This document shows, piece after piece, positions 1 through 8,580 of a stretch of DNA of 34,986 bases. The stretch's first letter is position 1. Every line of letters begins with the position of its first letter. The notes beneath the pieces are model-generated. The model saw only the letters and a list, made by a program, of their open reading frames with translations, was not told the DNA's origin and did not search any database. This DNA is from Caryophanales bacterium (GTDB lineage Bacteria > Bacillota_I > Bacilli_A > RF39 > UBA660). A program made the position numbers and the translations under genes. The stretch spans positions 1 to 34,986 of the forward strand of contig JAEEZV010000022.1 of the NCBI GenBank assembly GCA_016291995.1. Reading direction: 5' to 3'.

Positions 1-906
1 TACAATTTGTGATGTATCTCCATTCTTGATTGGTGTTGCACTCCAATTACCAAATGAACAACTTGGTGCTGATGTATCTACGCTATCAACTGTCACACTC
101 TTAGATACTGTATTTCCTTCACTATCTTTAAACCATACATAATATGTTCCAGATGTTGATGCTGTATATGTTAAATTATATATTCTTCCAGGTTCAGTTA
201 TTGTTTGCCAACTAGATGGTGTTCCAGTTGTTGCTGTTACTGCATAGTTTGTTATATCGTTTCTATTATTGACAACTGTTGCTGTAATTGTTTGATAGTA
301 AGCATTGATTTGTGTAATTTCAAATACATCTTCGATTCCTTCAGGTTGTGTAATTTCTGTCCATACTGTCGTATCTAATGTTTCACCTGATAATGCATCG
401 CTAGGATTTTCTGCTCTATCTAACCAAATCCATATCGTAAATTCTTTAACTGTTGTTAATACTTCGATATTCTGAAGTAACGTCAATGTATCACCAGCAT
501 TAGCTCCGATAAAGTTACCATTTGATAGTACCTGTCCTGGATTATCACTATTACCGCTAGTAACTACCCACTTAAGTGCTCTACTGTTTCTCATATTTGA
601 ACCAATTTGATTGACATCCATAAATATTGTGGCATATAAATCGATATTTGCTACATCGCTAGTTTTCTTAATTGAAATAGTTGAGTGTATTCCATCTGTA
701 TAAGTATCACCGATTTGGAAATCTCCAGAGAATACAGAATCTCCGTCATCATATTCGATATATTCAGATAAATCAGTTGCCGTATTAAAGACAATCCTTT
801 TCGGAGTCTCACTAGCCCATGACCAATATGCATAAGATCCAACTGCTGTTAAGATACCTAAAAATAAGACAATTATTGATAAATATATTGCTTTATTCTT
901 ACTCAT
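1..906 (-). CDS. Partial SipW-type secreted surface protein (C-terminus beyond window)
   Basis: An open frame of 302 codons runs from ATG at 906 to the left edge with no stop, so the C-terminus is missing. The start follows GAGGTGACTAAT. Residues 1-28 form a short basic N-terminus, a hydrophobic stretch and the motif GSYAYWSW. This resembles the SipW-dependent signals of TasA/camelysin-like proteins (G-[ST]-x-A-[WYF]). The rest is Ser/Thr/Asn-rich with predicted beta character. The segment around residues 215-280 reads like an Ig/HYR-type repeat ending in a VDSVDTSAPSC motif typical of tandem surface repeats. It is probably exported and surface-exposed; partner unknown. The gene is separated from lemA by a terminator. 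Certain as a gene, moderate on the signal class, no function assigned. Confidence 0.8.
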   Translation of the reverse strand, partial: MSKNKAIYLSIIVLFLGILTAVGSYAYWSWASETPKRIVFNTATDLSEYIEYDDGDSVFSGDFQIGDTYTDGIHSTISIKKTSDVANIDLYATIFMDVNQIGSNMRNSRALKWVVTSGNSDNPGQVLSNGNFIGANAGDTLTLLQNIEVLTTVKEFTIWIWLDRAENPSDALSGETLDTTVWTEITQPEGIEDVFEITQINAYYQTITATVVNNRNDITNYAVTATTGTPSSWQTITEPGRIYNLTYTASTSGTYYVWFKDSEGNTVSKSVTVDSVDTSAPSCSFGNWSATPIKNGDTSQIV

Positions 907-925
907 ATTAGTCACCTCACTTTAT

Positions 926-980
926 CTGTGGTCCCTCTCCCACGCTATATTTTATTATTTATATATTATATTATAATATA
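926..980 (-). promoter_or_regulatory. AT-rich promoter region of the 1-906 gene
   Basis: On the minus strand this stretch holds overlapping TATAAT-like hexamers inside a palindromic AT run, followed by about 40 nt of purine-rich leader and the ribosome site GAGGTGA. No good -35 can be singled out. Confidence 0.4.
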
Positions 981-989
981 TAAGCCATT

Positions 990-1028
990 AAAAAACAACA
1001 TCTTATTTAAGAAAAATGTTGTTTTTTT
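990..1028 (-). terminator. Intrinsic terminator of the lemA operon
   Basis: Inverted repeat AAAAAACAACAT (990-1001) against ATGTTGTTTTTT, with an inner CTTA/TAAG pairing. The minus strand ends in a T-run. It lies 20-58 nt after the lemA stop. Confidence 0.8.
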
Positions 1029-1047
1029 ATATATTTTTTTATTTCAA

Positions 1048-1740
1048 TTATTCGTCTTTGTTTTCTAGTTTTGCTTCTTCTTCTTTTGCTTTAACTTCTG
1101 CTTCTCTTTCCATTTCTTTCATTTTAAGCTCTGAAGCTAACTTCTCTTCTTTAACAGAATTAAATGTTGGCCTTTCTTTTGCAGCCTCAGCAACTTTAAA
1201 TAATTCATATGGCTTTCCAAAGCCTAAAAGTCCAGCAAGAAGCATTGTTGGGAATGATGAAATAGCTCTATTAAAACTAGTAACGTTAGCATTGTATTGT
1301 TTTCTTGCTGCAGCTAATTCCTCTTCGCTAATTACTGTTTCTTTAGCAGTAAATACTGCCATTTCCTTTCCTAAATCCAATGTTGGATATGCTTCAGTTC
1401 TAAGTGATGGAGTTCTAACAATGAATGCATTAATATCATTTTCAGCAGCTACTTTAGAGTTAATAGTACCCTCTTCCATTGCTTTAGTAATACCGCTTCT
1501 TAATCTAGAAACTTCTTTGAATACATCACTTTCATGATCGTATGCTTGACTTACTTGTTCTAGTAAAGATTTCATCTTATCAAATCTTTTTTGCAAGTAA
1601 ACATCAATAGTACTGAACGACTTTTCAATTCTATGCTTTTTGCCATTTAAATTGTTATAAGTTAACATTACAAGTAGTAACACAATGACAATTATTACTA
1701 CTAGTGGATGACTTAGCATCCAATCAAATATTTTTTCCAT
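1048..1740 (-). CDS. lemA: LemA family membrane protein
   Basis: 230 residues. One N-terminal membrane helix (about 12-27, VVIIVIVLLLVML) is followed by a long helical domain. The family signature follows the helix: a YNNLNGKKHRIEKSFSTIDVYL-like segment (about 28-50), then KRFDKM and a second conserved helix near EAYPTLDLGKE (about 117). The tail is rich in Glu/Lys and probably coiled coil. LemA proteins are membrane-anchored helical-bundle proteins of unclear function. The start overlaps the end of the DUF3137 gene by 17 bp, so the two are translationally coupled. LemA/DUF3137 pairing is common in Firmicutes, which supports a joint membrane role. Family assignment is firm; function is unknown. 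Confidence 0.93.
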   Translation of the reverse strand: MEKIFDWMLSHPLVVIIVIVLLLVMLTYNNLNGKKHRIEKSFSTIDVYLQKRFDKMKSLLEQVSQAYDHESDVFKEVSRLRSGITKAMEEGTINSKVAAENDINAFIVRTPSLRTEAYPTLDLGKEMAVFTAKETVISEEELAAARKQYNANVTSFNRAISSFPTMLLAGLLGFGKPYELFKVAEAAKERPTFNSVKEEKLASELKMKEMEREAEVKAKEEEAKLENKDE

Positions 1741-3178
1741 AATATTCCTCTCTTCCTAAATTTATTTCAAAGCTTTTTGATTCTTCAAAAATAGCTTCGA
1801 TTTCTTCTTTATATTTCTTTTTAAATTCATCATAAAAAGACACTGATATCTCCAAATCTGTTGTTTGGAATGACTTCATAAGCTCAAAATTCTCTACTTT
1901 CATACTTTCTCTATGTAGATATGCTCTCATCAAATTATCAAAATATAAAATAAAGAATAATTTTTCAGCAGGTGGAAACATCTTATACAACATAAAATCA
2001 TTTGCTTTAGCACTTCCTGGTAATGGAAGTTTAAATAATTTTATATAGTCACGATATTTTGTTTTCCAAGAAAATTTATCTCCCGATTTCATCTTCTGAT
2101 AACTACTTTTAGACATATTAACATTAAAGTTTAACATCGTATCGGTTATAGTCATATTAAAAGTATTGTATCTCTTTCTTAAAAACAACAATTGTTCTTC
2201 AAACATAGGAGTAATAATCATTTGAATTCTTTGCATCAAATCATCGATATCACCAAATGAATTTGTGCCTTCAATAAAACAATCAAAAGCCTTGTTTAAT
2301 TCTTCACTATTAAACATGAATTCTTTATCACTTTGATGAATCGATTGAAGTGTATCTTCGGTAAATGCTGAAAAGGCACTTTCGTCGTCTCTTATCTTTA
2401 TAATTGCACCCTTCAAAAAGTCAAAACTTTGCCCATAATTAAGGGTAATACTAAATCCATCAAATACTTTTTTAGTGGTTGTTGTAACGTTACCATTCTT
2501 GTCTCTTGATTCGATATCTTTTTCCATTTCCATGTTATAAACATTACCACTCATTTTGTCATTTTGAAATGCTAAATGATTACTTGTCTTATACCTATCA
2601 AATCTAAATTTAACTAAATTTTGAACAATTTCTTTGGTTAAATCTATACTTGCTCCATTATATGTAACCGTATATCCAGGAAGTATACTAAAAATTAGAT
2701 CATACACTTTTTCTTTATAAAACTCTCCATAAGTTTGACCTTTCATAAGTATCTTGGAAACAACAAGCATTAAAACCATAAGAATAATAAATACAATTAC
2801 CGCTACAGGTATACTTTTCACAAGTAAATATAAAAGCGCAGTTATAAATAGTATTATTCCAAAAGCAATTTTAGAAAAATTATCAATTTTCTTTTGATAT
2901 TTTTTTGCTACGAATGCGTATTTAACAAATGTTTTATAATTAGCACTCATAAAAATATTATCGAAGTATTTAATTGGTTCATTAGCGATAATAAATTCAT
3001 TATTGACGTCTCCATCATTTGATACTTGAGGATTCATCCCATTAGAATTTAGCTTTATGTCATATGTTAATTTATCAAACCATTTATTAGCTTCAATTAT
3101 GGCTGCTTCTCTTTTTTTTCTTAAGGCGACGATAAACGGAAATGTTTTTTCTAAAAATTTGGTTAGTTTATCTCCCAT
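1724..3178 (-). CDS. DUF3137 family membrane protein
   Basis: 484 residues. A soluble N-terminal region (1-100) precedes two adjacent membrane helices (about 105-125 and 127-146, split by KSIPVA). A large cytosolic domain of about 330 residues follows, with a YGEFYKEKVYDLIF segment typical of DUF3137. The family has no known activity and is usually found next to lemA, as here. The ATG at 3178 is the only early Met, but the strong AGGAGGTGA lies about 15 nt upstream, an unusually long spacing, and no in-frame alternative start lies closer. A promoter (TGCTATACT) and an upstream terminator mark this as the first gene of its operon. Confidence 0.85.
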   Translation of the reverse strand: MGDKLTKFLEKTFPFIVALRKKREAAIIEANKWFDKLTYDIKLNSNGMNPQVSNDGDVNNEFIIANEPIKYFDNIFMSANYKTFVKYAFVAKKYQKKIDNFSKIAFGIILFITALLYLLVKSIPVAVIVFIILMVLMLVVSKILMKGQTYGEFYKEKVYDLIFSILPGYTVTYNGASIDLTKEIVQNLVKFRFDRYKTSNHLAFQNDKMSGNVYNMEMEKDIESRDKNGNVTTTTKKVFDGFSITLNYGQSFDFLKGAIIKIRDDESAFSAFTEDTLQSIHQSDKEFMFNSEELNKAFDCFIEGTNSFGDIDDLMQRIQMIITPMFEEQLLFLRKRYNTFNMTITDTMLNFNVNMSKSSYQKMKSGDKFSWKTKYRDYIKLFKLPLPGSAKANDFMLYKMFPPAEKLFFILYFDNLMRAYLHRESMKVENFELMKSFQTTDLEISVSFYDEFKKKYKEEIEAIFEESKSFEINLGREEYYGKNI

Positions 3179-3218
3179 ACTTTTACGATTATCTCACCTC
3201 CTAGCATATACATTTTAA

Positions 3219-3227
3219 GTATAGCAA
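3219..3227 (-). promoter_or_regulatory. Extended -10 promoter for DUF3137-lemA
   Basis: Minus strand reads TGCTATACT, an extended -10 with no convincing -35, directly after the upstream operon's T-run. The leader contains AGGAGGTGA. Confidence 0.5.
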
Positions 3228-3263
3228 AAAAAATAAAATAAATCTACAACATAGATTTATTTT
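3228..3263 (-). terminator. Terminator of the tyrS-folD operon
   Basis: AAAATAAATCTA (3235-3246) pairs with TAGATTTATTTT (3252-3263) around a 5-nt loop. On the minus strand a T-rich run follows. The stem overlaps the stop codon of the 3257-3913 gene. Confidence 0.8.
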
Positions 3264-3913
3264 TTGCTTCTTTTTGAAATAATTGTTTTAAAGTCTGGAA
3301 AAGATTCAACCAGTCTCTTTGTAAGTAATGAATGACTATGCAAGTATTCTTTAATTTTCTTATTTATCTTTTCCGTATCATCCTTAAATTTAGTAATACT
3401 ATAGTCTTTTACCTTGAGAATGACAAATGTTGATATTATTAAATCTACCAAAAAGATTACCATTAAAATAATACCAATAACAGTGACATTGGGTCCTAAA
3501 AATGATAGTAACTTTTCAAGTGCTGGATTAAGAACATACATAATAAATATGCCGCCTAATCCAAATGGGATTGTTGTCTCAAGACAAATTCTACCATTGA
3601 TATTAAACTTCATATTACTGTAGTCCCACCATCTAGCATTAAAAAGTTTTTCCATTAAAAAACTAGTCAAATATTCAAGCACCATACATATAAAACTTGC
3701 CATTACAAAAACAGTTAGATAATCTTTACTATATTTATTTAGAAAATAGACAATAAGAAGTACCCCAACACCATATATTGGACAATATGGTCCAATTAAG
3801 AAACCTCTATTGATAAACTTCTTCTCTACGAATAATCCATATATAACTTCTAGTATCCAGCCTAAAAAAGCATAAATAATAAACAGTATAAATAATCTGC
3901 AAATATCTTGCAT
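3257..3913 (-). CDS. Putative ABC-transporter-type membrane protein (PF06541, CmpB-like)
   Basis: 218 residues with four to five hydrophobic helices. The N-terminus carries the family hallmark: FLGWILEVIYGL, then NRGFLIGPYCPIYGVG (about 37-52). A second motif, ARWWDYSNMKFNINGRICLE, lies near residue 93-112. This is the PF06541 family, annotated as a putative ABC permease without proven substrate. The last 50 residues are basic and probably cytoplasmic. The start is 2 nt after the folD stop with AAGGAG upstream, so it is the distal gene of the tyrS operon. No ATPase partner is adjacent. Function unassigned. Confidence 0.82.
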   Translation of the reverse strand: MQDICRLFILFIIYAFLGWILEVIYGLFVEKKFINRGFLIGPYCPIYGVGVLLIVYFLNKYSKDYLTVFVMASFICMVLEYLTSFLMEKLFNARWWDYSNMKFNINGRICLETTIPFGLGGIFIMYVLNPALEKLLSFLGPNVTVIGIILMVIFLVDLIISTFVILKVKDYSITKFKDDTEKINKKIKEYLHSHSLLTKRLVESFPDFKTIISKRSKK

Positions 3914-3915
3914 GT

Positions 3916-4752
3916 CTACTCTCCTTTTTGTAGATAATATGCCTTTAAAACATTTTTAGCTAGCATTGCAACCGTCATCGGTCCTACGCCACCAGGAACA
4001 GGTGTTATATATTTTGCTTTTTCTTTAACATTTTCAAAATCTACATCACCGCATAATCCTTCAGCCAGTCTACTTATCCCTACATCTATAACAATAGCAC
4101 CTTTTCTTACCATATCTTTAGTAACTAATTTAGGTTTTCCTACTGTTACAACTAGCAAGTCAGCTTTTAAAGTATGTTTCTTTAAATCCTTTGTTTTAGA
4201 GTGGCAGATAGTTACCGTAGCTCCTGCATTTGTAAGCATTGTTCCCATTGGTTTGCCTACAAGATTGCTTCTTCCTACCACTACAGCATTCATACCTTCT
4301 AGTTTTATGTTATATCTTCTTAATAGTTCCATGACCCCATATGGCGTACAAGAAAACAAAGCATCCTTATTATGGAATAATTTACCCGCATTAATATCGG
4401 ATAATCCATCGACATCTTTGTATTCAGATACTGCATTTTGTACTTTTGATGTATCTATATGATCTGGAACTGGCATTTGTACTAAAATGCCAGTTACAGA
4501 CTTATCTTTATTTAATTCATCAATTTTAGACAATAAACATTCTTCCGTAATATCTTCAGGAAATTTCAAATGCGTATAATCATACCCAATATATTCACAC
4601 ATTTTAGCTTTCTGTTTTATATAAACATTACTTGCTTCATTATTACCTACTTGGATAACTACAAGATGAGGTTTATTCTTAAGTTTGCTAACCTCTTCCT
4701 TTAACTCATCTAGAATCTCTTGTTTTATTTTTTTACCATCTAAAATCTTCAT
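3916..4752 (-). CDS. folD: Bifunctional methylenetetrahydrofolate dehydrogenase/cyclohydrolase
   Basis: 278 residues, normal family length. FolD interconverts 5,10-methylene-THF and 10-formyl-THF in the cytoplasm, feeding purine, fMet-tRNA and one-carbon pathways. Visible motifs are the substrate-site YIKQKAKMCEYIG (Lys of the YxxxK pair, about 44-56), GILVQMPVPDHID (about 93-105), the NADP-binding VVVGRSNLVGKPMG (about 157-170) and the C-terminal PVPGGVGPMTVAML. All expected active-site blocks are present. It starts 7 nt after the E2-like gene, so it is co-transcribed downstream of tyrS. Identification is firm. Confidence 0.97.
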   Translation of the reverse strand: MKILDGKKIKQEILDELKEEVSKLKNKPHLVVIQVGNNEASNVYIKQKAKMCEYIGYDYTHLKFPEDITEECLLSKIDELNKDKSVTGILVQMPVPDHIDTSKVQNAVSEYKDVDGLSDINAGKLFHNKDALFSCTPYGVMELLRRYNIKLEGMNAVVVGRSNLVGKPMGTMLTNAGATVTICHSKTKDLKKHTLKADLLVVTVGKPKLVTKDMVRKGAIVIDVGISRLAEGLCGDVDFENVKEKAKYITPVPGGVGPMTVAMLAKNVLKAYYLQKGE

Positions 4753-4759
4753 ATAAACA

Positions 4760-5611
4760 CTACTTTCTATTTTCAGGATATTTTACTTTTTCACCAGCCG
4801 GTTTCATCATTAATTCTGGTGTATCAAAAATATATTCAATTAATTTTAAAGCTTTACAGAAATAAAATCCATCGGCAATTCTCTCATCGATAGTAGCTCC
4901 CATTTCCATATAGTATCTACCATTCTCTTCTTGCTTTATTTCACCAAAAGTAATTAGTGAAGAAGAAGTACCAAAATTAGTTAAATTATGATAAATTGCT
5001 CCCACTTTAAAACTACCAATATTAGATAATATTGCTGTTGAATAATATAAATTATCTTCCGTAACACTCTTAGGAAGCCATCCATGCTTATCAAGCCATT
5101 TAAGTAGTCCTACGACAAACACTCTAAGTGGTTTAGGCAATTTTCCAATTACATCAGCTGCTCCATTAGCATTACCTTTACCATCTAGTTTCTTTTGTCT
5201 AATTGTATCAACTTTTTCTTTTGTTTTTCTTGAAATATCAACAAGTGTATCCTCAGGATCTATTTTAATATTCATAAGTGCTTCCATAGAATCGTCATCA
5301 AATTCTACCTTAATTGTCTGTGCTAATTCAACTGTATTATGCATATACATTGTTCTATTAGCAATAAATCTATTCATGTATGGTCTACTATAAACAGTTT
5401 TTCCCATTACACAAACAAGGCCATGATAATATGTTAATCCTTCTATCTCCTTTTTCTTTTTATCCATGAACTTAACAAAATTAGTCATATCAATTTTACT
5501 ATTCATATAAACTACTGAATCACATCTATTTGGTTTAAAATCAATTAAAATATTTTGTGTTCCATGAATATCCTTTACTCTTTTTCCGTCTCTTCTATCT
5601 CCCCAAGCCAT
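4760..5611 (-). CDS. E2-type 2-oxoacid dehydrogenase acyltransferase-domain protein lacking the catalytic His
   Basis: 283 residues resembling only the catalytic domain (PF00198) of 2-oxoacid dehydrogenase E2 / chloramphenicol-acetyltransferase fold. There is no lipoyl or E1/E3-binding domain. The family core is recognisable: SNIGSFKVGAIYHNLTNFGT (about 191-210) and the C-terminal block GATIDERIADGFYF. The usual active-site signature DHRxxDG reads DERIADG here (242-248), so the catalytic His is Glu243. Lack of His and lipoyl domain argues against standard acyl transfer, so it may be a non-catalytic or repurposed member. It starts 5 nt after tyrS with AGGAGG. No E1 or E3 gene is in the window. 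Fold assignment is good; role unknown. Confidence 0.75.
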   Translation of the reverse strand: MAWGDRRDGKRVKDIHGTQNILIDFKPNRCDSVVYMNSKIDMTNFVKFMDKKKKEIEGLTYYHGLVCVMGKTVYSRPYMNRFIANRTMYMHNTVELAQTIKVEFDDDSMEALMNIKIDPEDTLVDISRKTKEKVDTIRQKKLDGKGNANGAADVIGKLPKPLRVFVVGLLKWLDKHGWLPKSVTEDNLYYSTAILSNIGSFKVGAIYHNLTNFGTSSSLITFGEIKQEENGRYYMEMGATIDERIADGFYFCKALKLIEYIFDTPELMMKPAGEKVKYPENRK

Positions 5612-5616
5612 AATTA

Positions 5617-6846
5617 CTATACCTCCTTACATCCTACGTAATAATTTTTCTTACCACGTCTTACTATTAAGTAATTATCATTTAAAAAGTCTTTATCTAT
5701 TATTACATAATCCACATCAGTAATTTTATTACCACTAATACTAATTGCATTACCAGTAACAAATTCTCTAGCTTCTCTCTTGCTAGAACATACTCCCATA
5801 TCGATAAGAGTATCCAATATATTCTTTCCAGCCGTTACTTTTATTTTATTGTAACCGCGGAATAATTCCTCTAATTCTCTACTTCCTAAATTAGTAAATT
5901 TACCAGTAAACAATGCCTCGCTCATCATTACTGCTTTGTTGTATTCTTCTTCGCCATGTAAGTCAGTTATGATTTCTCTAGCCAAAGCTCTATGTGCTTC
6001 CCTTAATTCTGGATTAGCTGCATTCTTAGCCTCTAACTCTTCAATATCTTCTTTTGATAAGAAAGTTAATTGTTTTAAATAACTAATGATCATACTATCT
6101 TCAAGATTAATTAGATACTGATATAACTCATAACTACTAGTTTTATTCTTATCTAACCATAAAGCATTACCTTCAGTCTTACCAAATTTTACTCCATTAG
6201 AATCTGTCACAAGTGGCATAACCAATCCATAAGCCGTCTTATCTAGTTTCTTTCTAATAAGTTCAATTCCAGAAGTAATATTACCCCACTGGTCAGATCC
6301 TGCTACTTGAAGAGTACAATTCCTTGTCTCGTATAAATGCATGAAATCTAGTGCCTGTAATATCATATATGAAAATTCAGCAAATGTTATACCACTTTCT
6401 AACCTTGATTTTACTTTATCTTTAGCTAACATATAATTAATATTAAAATATTTCCCATAGTCTCTTAAAAAATCTACCACATTGATATCTTTAATCCAAT
6501 CATAGTTATTTACTACTTCAAAACCAAATATTTCTTTAGCTTGTCTAGCAAGTTCATGGTAATTATGCTCTACCTCTTCCTTACTAATCATTGGTCTTTC
6601 TGCCGTAGGTTTAGGATCCCCAATAAGACCTGTTGCTCCACCTACCAATAAAATTGGCTTATGGCCATATTTAGCAAGTCTCTTACTTATCAAAAATGAT
6701 GAATAATGGCCAATATGCATCGAATCAGCAGTTGGATCAGTTCCAATATAAAATGTTAGCTTATCATTATTTAATTTATCAATTAATGATTCATCACTAA
6801 TATCTTGTATTAAACCTCTCCATTTTAAATCTTCATAACAATTCAT
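5617..6846 (-). CDS. tyrS: Tyrosyl-tRNA synthetase
   Basis: 409 residues, normal for the bacterial TyrRS-Z/S class. It charges tRNA-Tyr in the cytoplasm. The class I signature HIGH is at 44-47 within DSMHIGHYSSF. The Tyr-binding region includes QALDFMHLYE and QVAGSDQWGNI. The KMSKS-equivalent is KFGKT (about 229-233). A C-terminal S4-like RNA-binding domain covers about 345-409, with GVCSSKREAREFV. It is the first gene of the tyrS/E2-like/folD/PF06541 operon and is controlled by the T-box leader directly upstream. Very secure. Confidence 0.98.
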   Translation of the reverse strand: MNCYEDLKWRGLIQDISDESLIDKLNNDKLTFYIGTDPTADSMHIGHYSSFLISKRLAKYGHKPILLVGGATGLIGDPKPTAERPMISKEEVEHNYHELARQAKEIFGFEVVNNYDWIKDINVVDFLRDYGKYFNINYMLAKDKVKSRLESGITFAEFSYMILQALDFMHLYETRNCTLQVAGSDQWGNITSGIELIRKKLDKTAYGLVMPLVTDSNGVKFGKTEGNALWLDKNKTSSYELYQYLINLEDSMIISYLKQLTFLSKEDIEELEAKNAANPELREAHRALAREIITDLHGEEEYNKAVMMSEALFTGKFTNLGSRELEELFRGYNKIKVTAGKNILDTLIDMGVCSSKREAREFVTGNAISISGNKITDVDYVIIDKDFLNDNYLIVRRGKKNYYVGCKEV

Positions 6847-6854
6847 AATATCAC

Positions 6855-7030
6855 TCCCTATAAAAAAAGATGGTATCCCTATATAAAAGGAGTCAATATG
6901 ACGGTACCATCCTTTAGTTTACTTAATTTAATAACGGTATTACCGATTAGCTATAAATGGGTAATTCATAATTAAAAGTATGCTAATTCTCACCAAACAT
7001 TAACTCTCTTAAAGTACTTATAACTACTAC
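6855..7030 (-). promoter_or_regulatory. Tyrosine T-box riboswitch leader with terminator
   Basis: Read on the minus strand, Stem I begins AGAGAGTTAATG, continues with GGTGAGAATTAG, and has a specifier loop GAATTACCC with a UAC (Tyr) codon at 6961-6963. The T-box core AAAGGATGGTACCGTC (about 6901-6917) matches the family consensus AnnGGTGGTACCGCG with small changes. The terminator is GATGGTA (5' arm, 6905-6911) pairing TACCATC (6869-6875), then seven T. Uncharged tRNA-Tyr should favour the antiterminator and allow tyrS expression. Confidence 0.92.
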
Positions 7031-7046
7031 TCTTTCATTTAAAATA

Positions 7047-7077
7047 CTAATTATATCAACATATCTAATTATATCAA
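7047..7077 (-). promoter_or_regulatory. Duplicated promoter element for tyrS
   Basis: The 13-mer TTGATATAATTAG occurs twice, 18 nt apart (7047-7059 and 7065-7077). Each copy carries a TATAAT. The first TTGATA also sits 16 nt before the second TATAAT, so it can serve as a -35. An upstream TTGTCA lies inside the end of the CYTH gene. Confidence 0.55.
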
Positions 7078-7082
7078 AAAAA

Positions 7083-7649
7083 TTAATCTATGACAATATT
7101 TTTTAACTTTATCATCATTTCAGGCTTACCCATATTTAATTCTTCAGATACATCAAGTCCCATATTATCAATAAATTTTTGAATATCCATTTTTATATCT
7201 TTTACAGATACATCTAAATCTGTACAGTATTCTACTTCCATAAAGATACCTAAATCTTTAACATTTTCTAAAACAATCTCATAATCATTATATTTATATT
7301 TTTCTTTAGTATTATCTATTTCTAATAACTTTTTAAAACCTAAATGTTTAAAAATTTCACGAATAGCATCGATATCATCTATAAGTGATTCATATTCATT
7401 TGAATATAACCATTTATCATTCTCAAAAACATCATCTTTATAAGTAATATAATATTTACCACTACTATTTCTAATTCTTAAACATTCATTAATTTCACCT
7501 TTATTATTAGGTTTTAGATTATCTCTTTTTGGATCGTAATAGTATTCATCTATTACTCTAGATACCCCAAGATATTCAAACTCTTTAAACTTATCTTTAA
7601 TCTCATCTAAGTTTTCATTTACTCTAACTAGTATTTCTATCTCTTTCAT
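7083..7649 (-). CDS. CYTH domain protein (CyaB / thiamine-triphosphatase-like)
   Basis: 188 residues, the usual size of a single CYTH domain. The N-terminal EIEILVRV replaces the classic ExExK start: the acidic pair is kept but the Lys is Arg. Further motif residues are CLRIRNSSGKYYITYK (about 56-71), a KLLEIDNTKEKYKYN block and VLENVKDLGIFMEVE (about 127-141). CYTH enzymes bind triphosphates and metal in a tunnel; members hydrolyse tripolyphosphate or ThTP or cyclise ATP. Which reaction applies here cannot be told. It starts 7 nt after whiA, so it is co-transcribed with yvcK-whiA. Confidence 0.85.
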   Translation of the reverse strand: MKEIEILVRVNENLDEIKDKFKEFEYLGVSRVIDEYYYDPKRDNLKPNNKGEINECLRIRNSSGKYYITYKDDVFENDKWLYSNEYESLIDDIDAIREIFKHLGFKKLLEIDNTKEKYKYNDYEIVLENVKDLGIFMEVEYCTDLDVSVKDIKMDIQKFIDNMGLDVSEELNMGKPEMMIKLKNIVID

Positions 7650-7656
7650 AACTCAC

Positions 7657-8580
7657 CTATTTCTTATTCTCAATGTTATATATAATTTCTTTGATCTTTC
7701 TAAAACGATGATTTAATCCCGATTTAGTAATTTTATTACCAGTTTCATTAGTTATTATTTCACTTAATTCAGATAAACTAGCTTCTGGATATTTAAGTCT
7801 ATAATCGATTACTTCTTTTATCTTATCATCTAGTAAATCAATAATATCATATTCTTTCAACTTTTCAATATCTCTAACTTGATTAGCAGCTGTTATAAAT
7901 ATCTTATCCATATTTGCTTGTTCACAATTATTAAGCCTATTAGTCATATTTTTATGATCGCGATATATTCTTATATCTTCGTAGTACATTACACCATTAT
8001 ATGCTCTTATTATCCTTAAAAAGTCACTTATTTTCTCAGCTTCTTTAACATAGACCATATATTTCTTTTCTCTTTTAATAATCTTACTATTCAAATCATT
8101 TTGATTAAGTAAATTACTAATAAAGTTAGCATATGTTTCTGTATCTACCAAAAATTCTAAATGATATCTTGAAGTCTTGGGATCATTAATACTACCTGTT
8201 ACTAAGAATACACCTCTTAGATATGCTCTTATTAAATCTTCATCCCCATATATGAATTCTTTAGGAATATCAAGATATTTATCATTCTCCATAACAGACA
8301 AATCATCTAAGATTTCTTTTACTCTATTTTTAATAGTAAGAATATAACTAAGTCCATTACTAAAATATTTTTTTCTAACTGTAATATTCGGAGACACATC
8401 ATAAGCATTTTTAAATAATTTAAATATTCTTCTAGCAACAGCATTATTTTCGATAAAAATAGTTATTTTTTTATCAATAATTGCACTATTCCTAACAATA
8501 GCAGATAATTCTGAAATAAGTTCTTCTTTCGTTACATCTAATCTTGTAACTTCATTTTTAATATCAGAACCAAAACTCAT
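7657..8580 (-). CDS. whiA: DNA-binding protein WhiA
   Basis: 307 residues, normal length. WhiA has an N-terminal degenerate LAGLIDADG homing-endonuclease fold (about 1-200, here with DLIRAYLRGVFLVTGSINDP near 93-112) and a C-terminal helix-turn-helix (about 225-305, with YPEASLSELSEIITNETGNK and KSGLNHRFRKIKEI). In Firmicutes it influences cell division and chromosome segregation; in Actinobacteria it is a sporulation regulator. The start codon overlaps the yvcK stop by one base (TAATG), showing coupling. Identification is very secure. Confidence 0.97.
   Translation of the reverse strand: MSFGSDIKNEVTRLDVTKEELISELSAIVRNSAIIDKKITIFIENNAVARRIFKLFKNAYDVSPNITVRKKYFSNGLSYILTIKNRVKEILDDLSVMENDKYLDIPKEFIYGDEDLIRAYLRGVFLVTGSINDPKTSRYHLEFLVDTETYANFISNLLNQNDLNSKIIKREKKYMVYVKEAEKISDFLRIIRAYNGVMYYEDIRIYRDHKNMTNRLNNCEQANMDKIFITAANQVRDIEKLKEYDIIDLLDDKIKEVIDYRLKYPEASLSELSEIITNETGNKITKSGLNHRFRKIKEIIYNIENKK

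Noticed and set aside
651..842. 63-codon minus-strand frame
   Set aside because: It lies inside the partial SipW-type gene in another frame; that gene stays open for 302 codons with a proper signal and ribosome site.
1016..1537. Ser/Leu-rich open frame on the plus strand
   Set aside because: It is antisense to lemA, which has a clear family match; composition reflects the opposite strand and no ribosome site precedes it.
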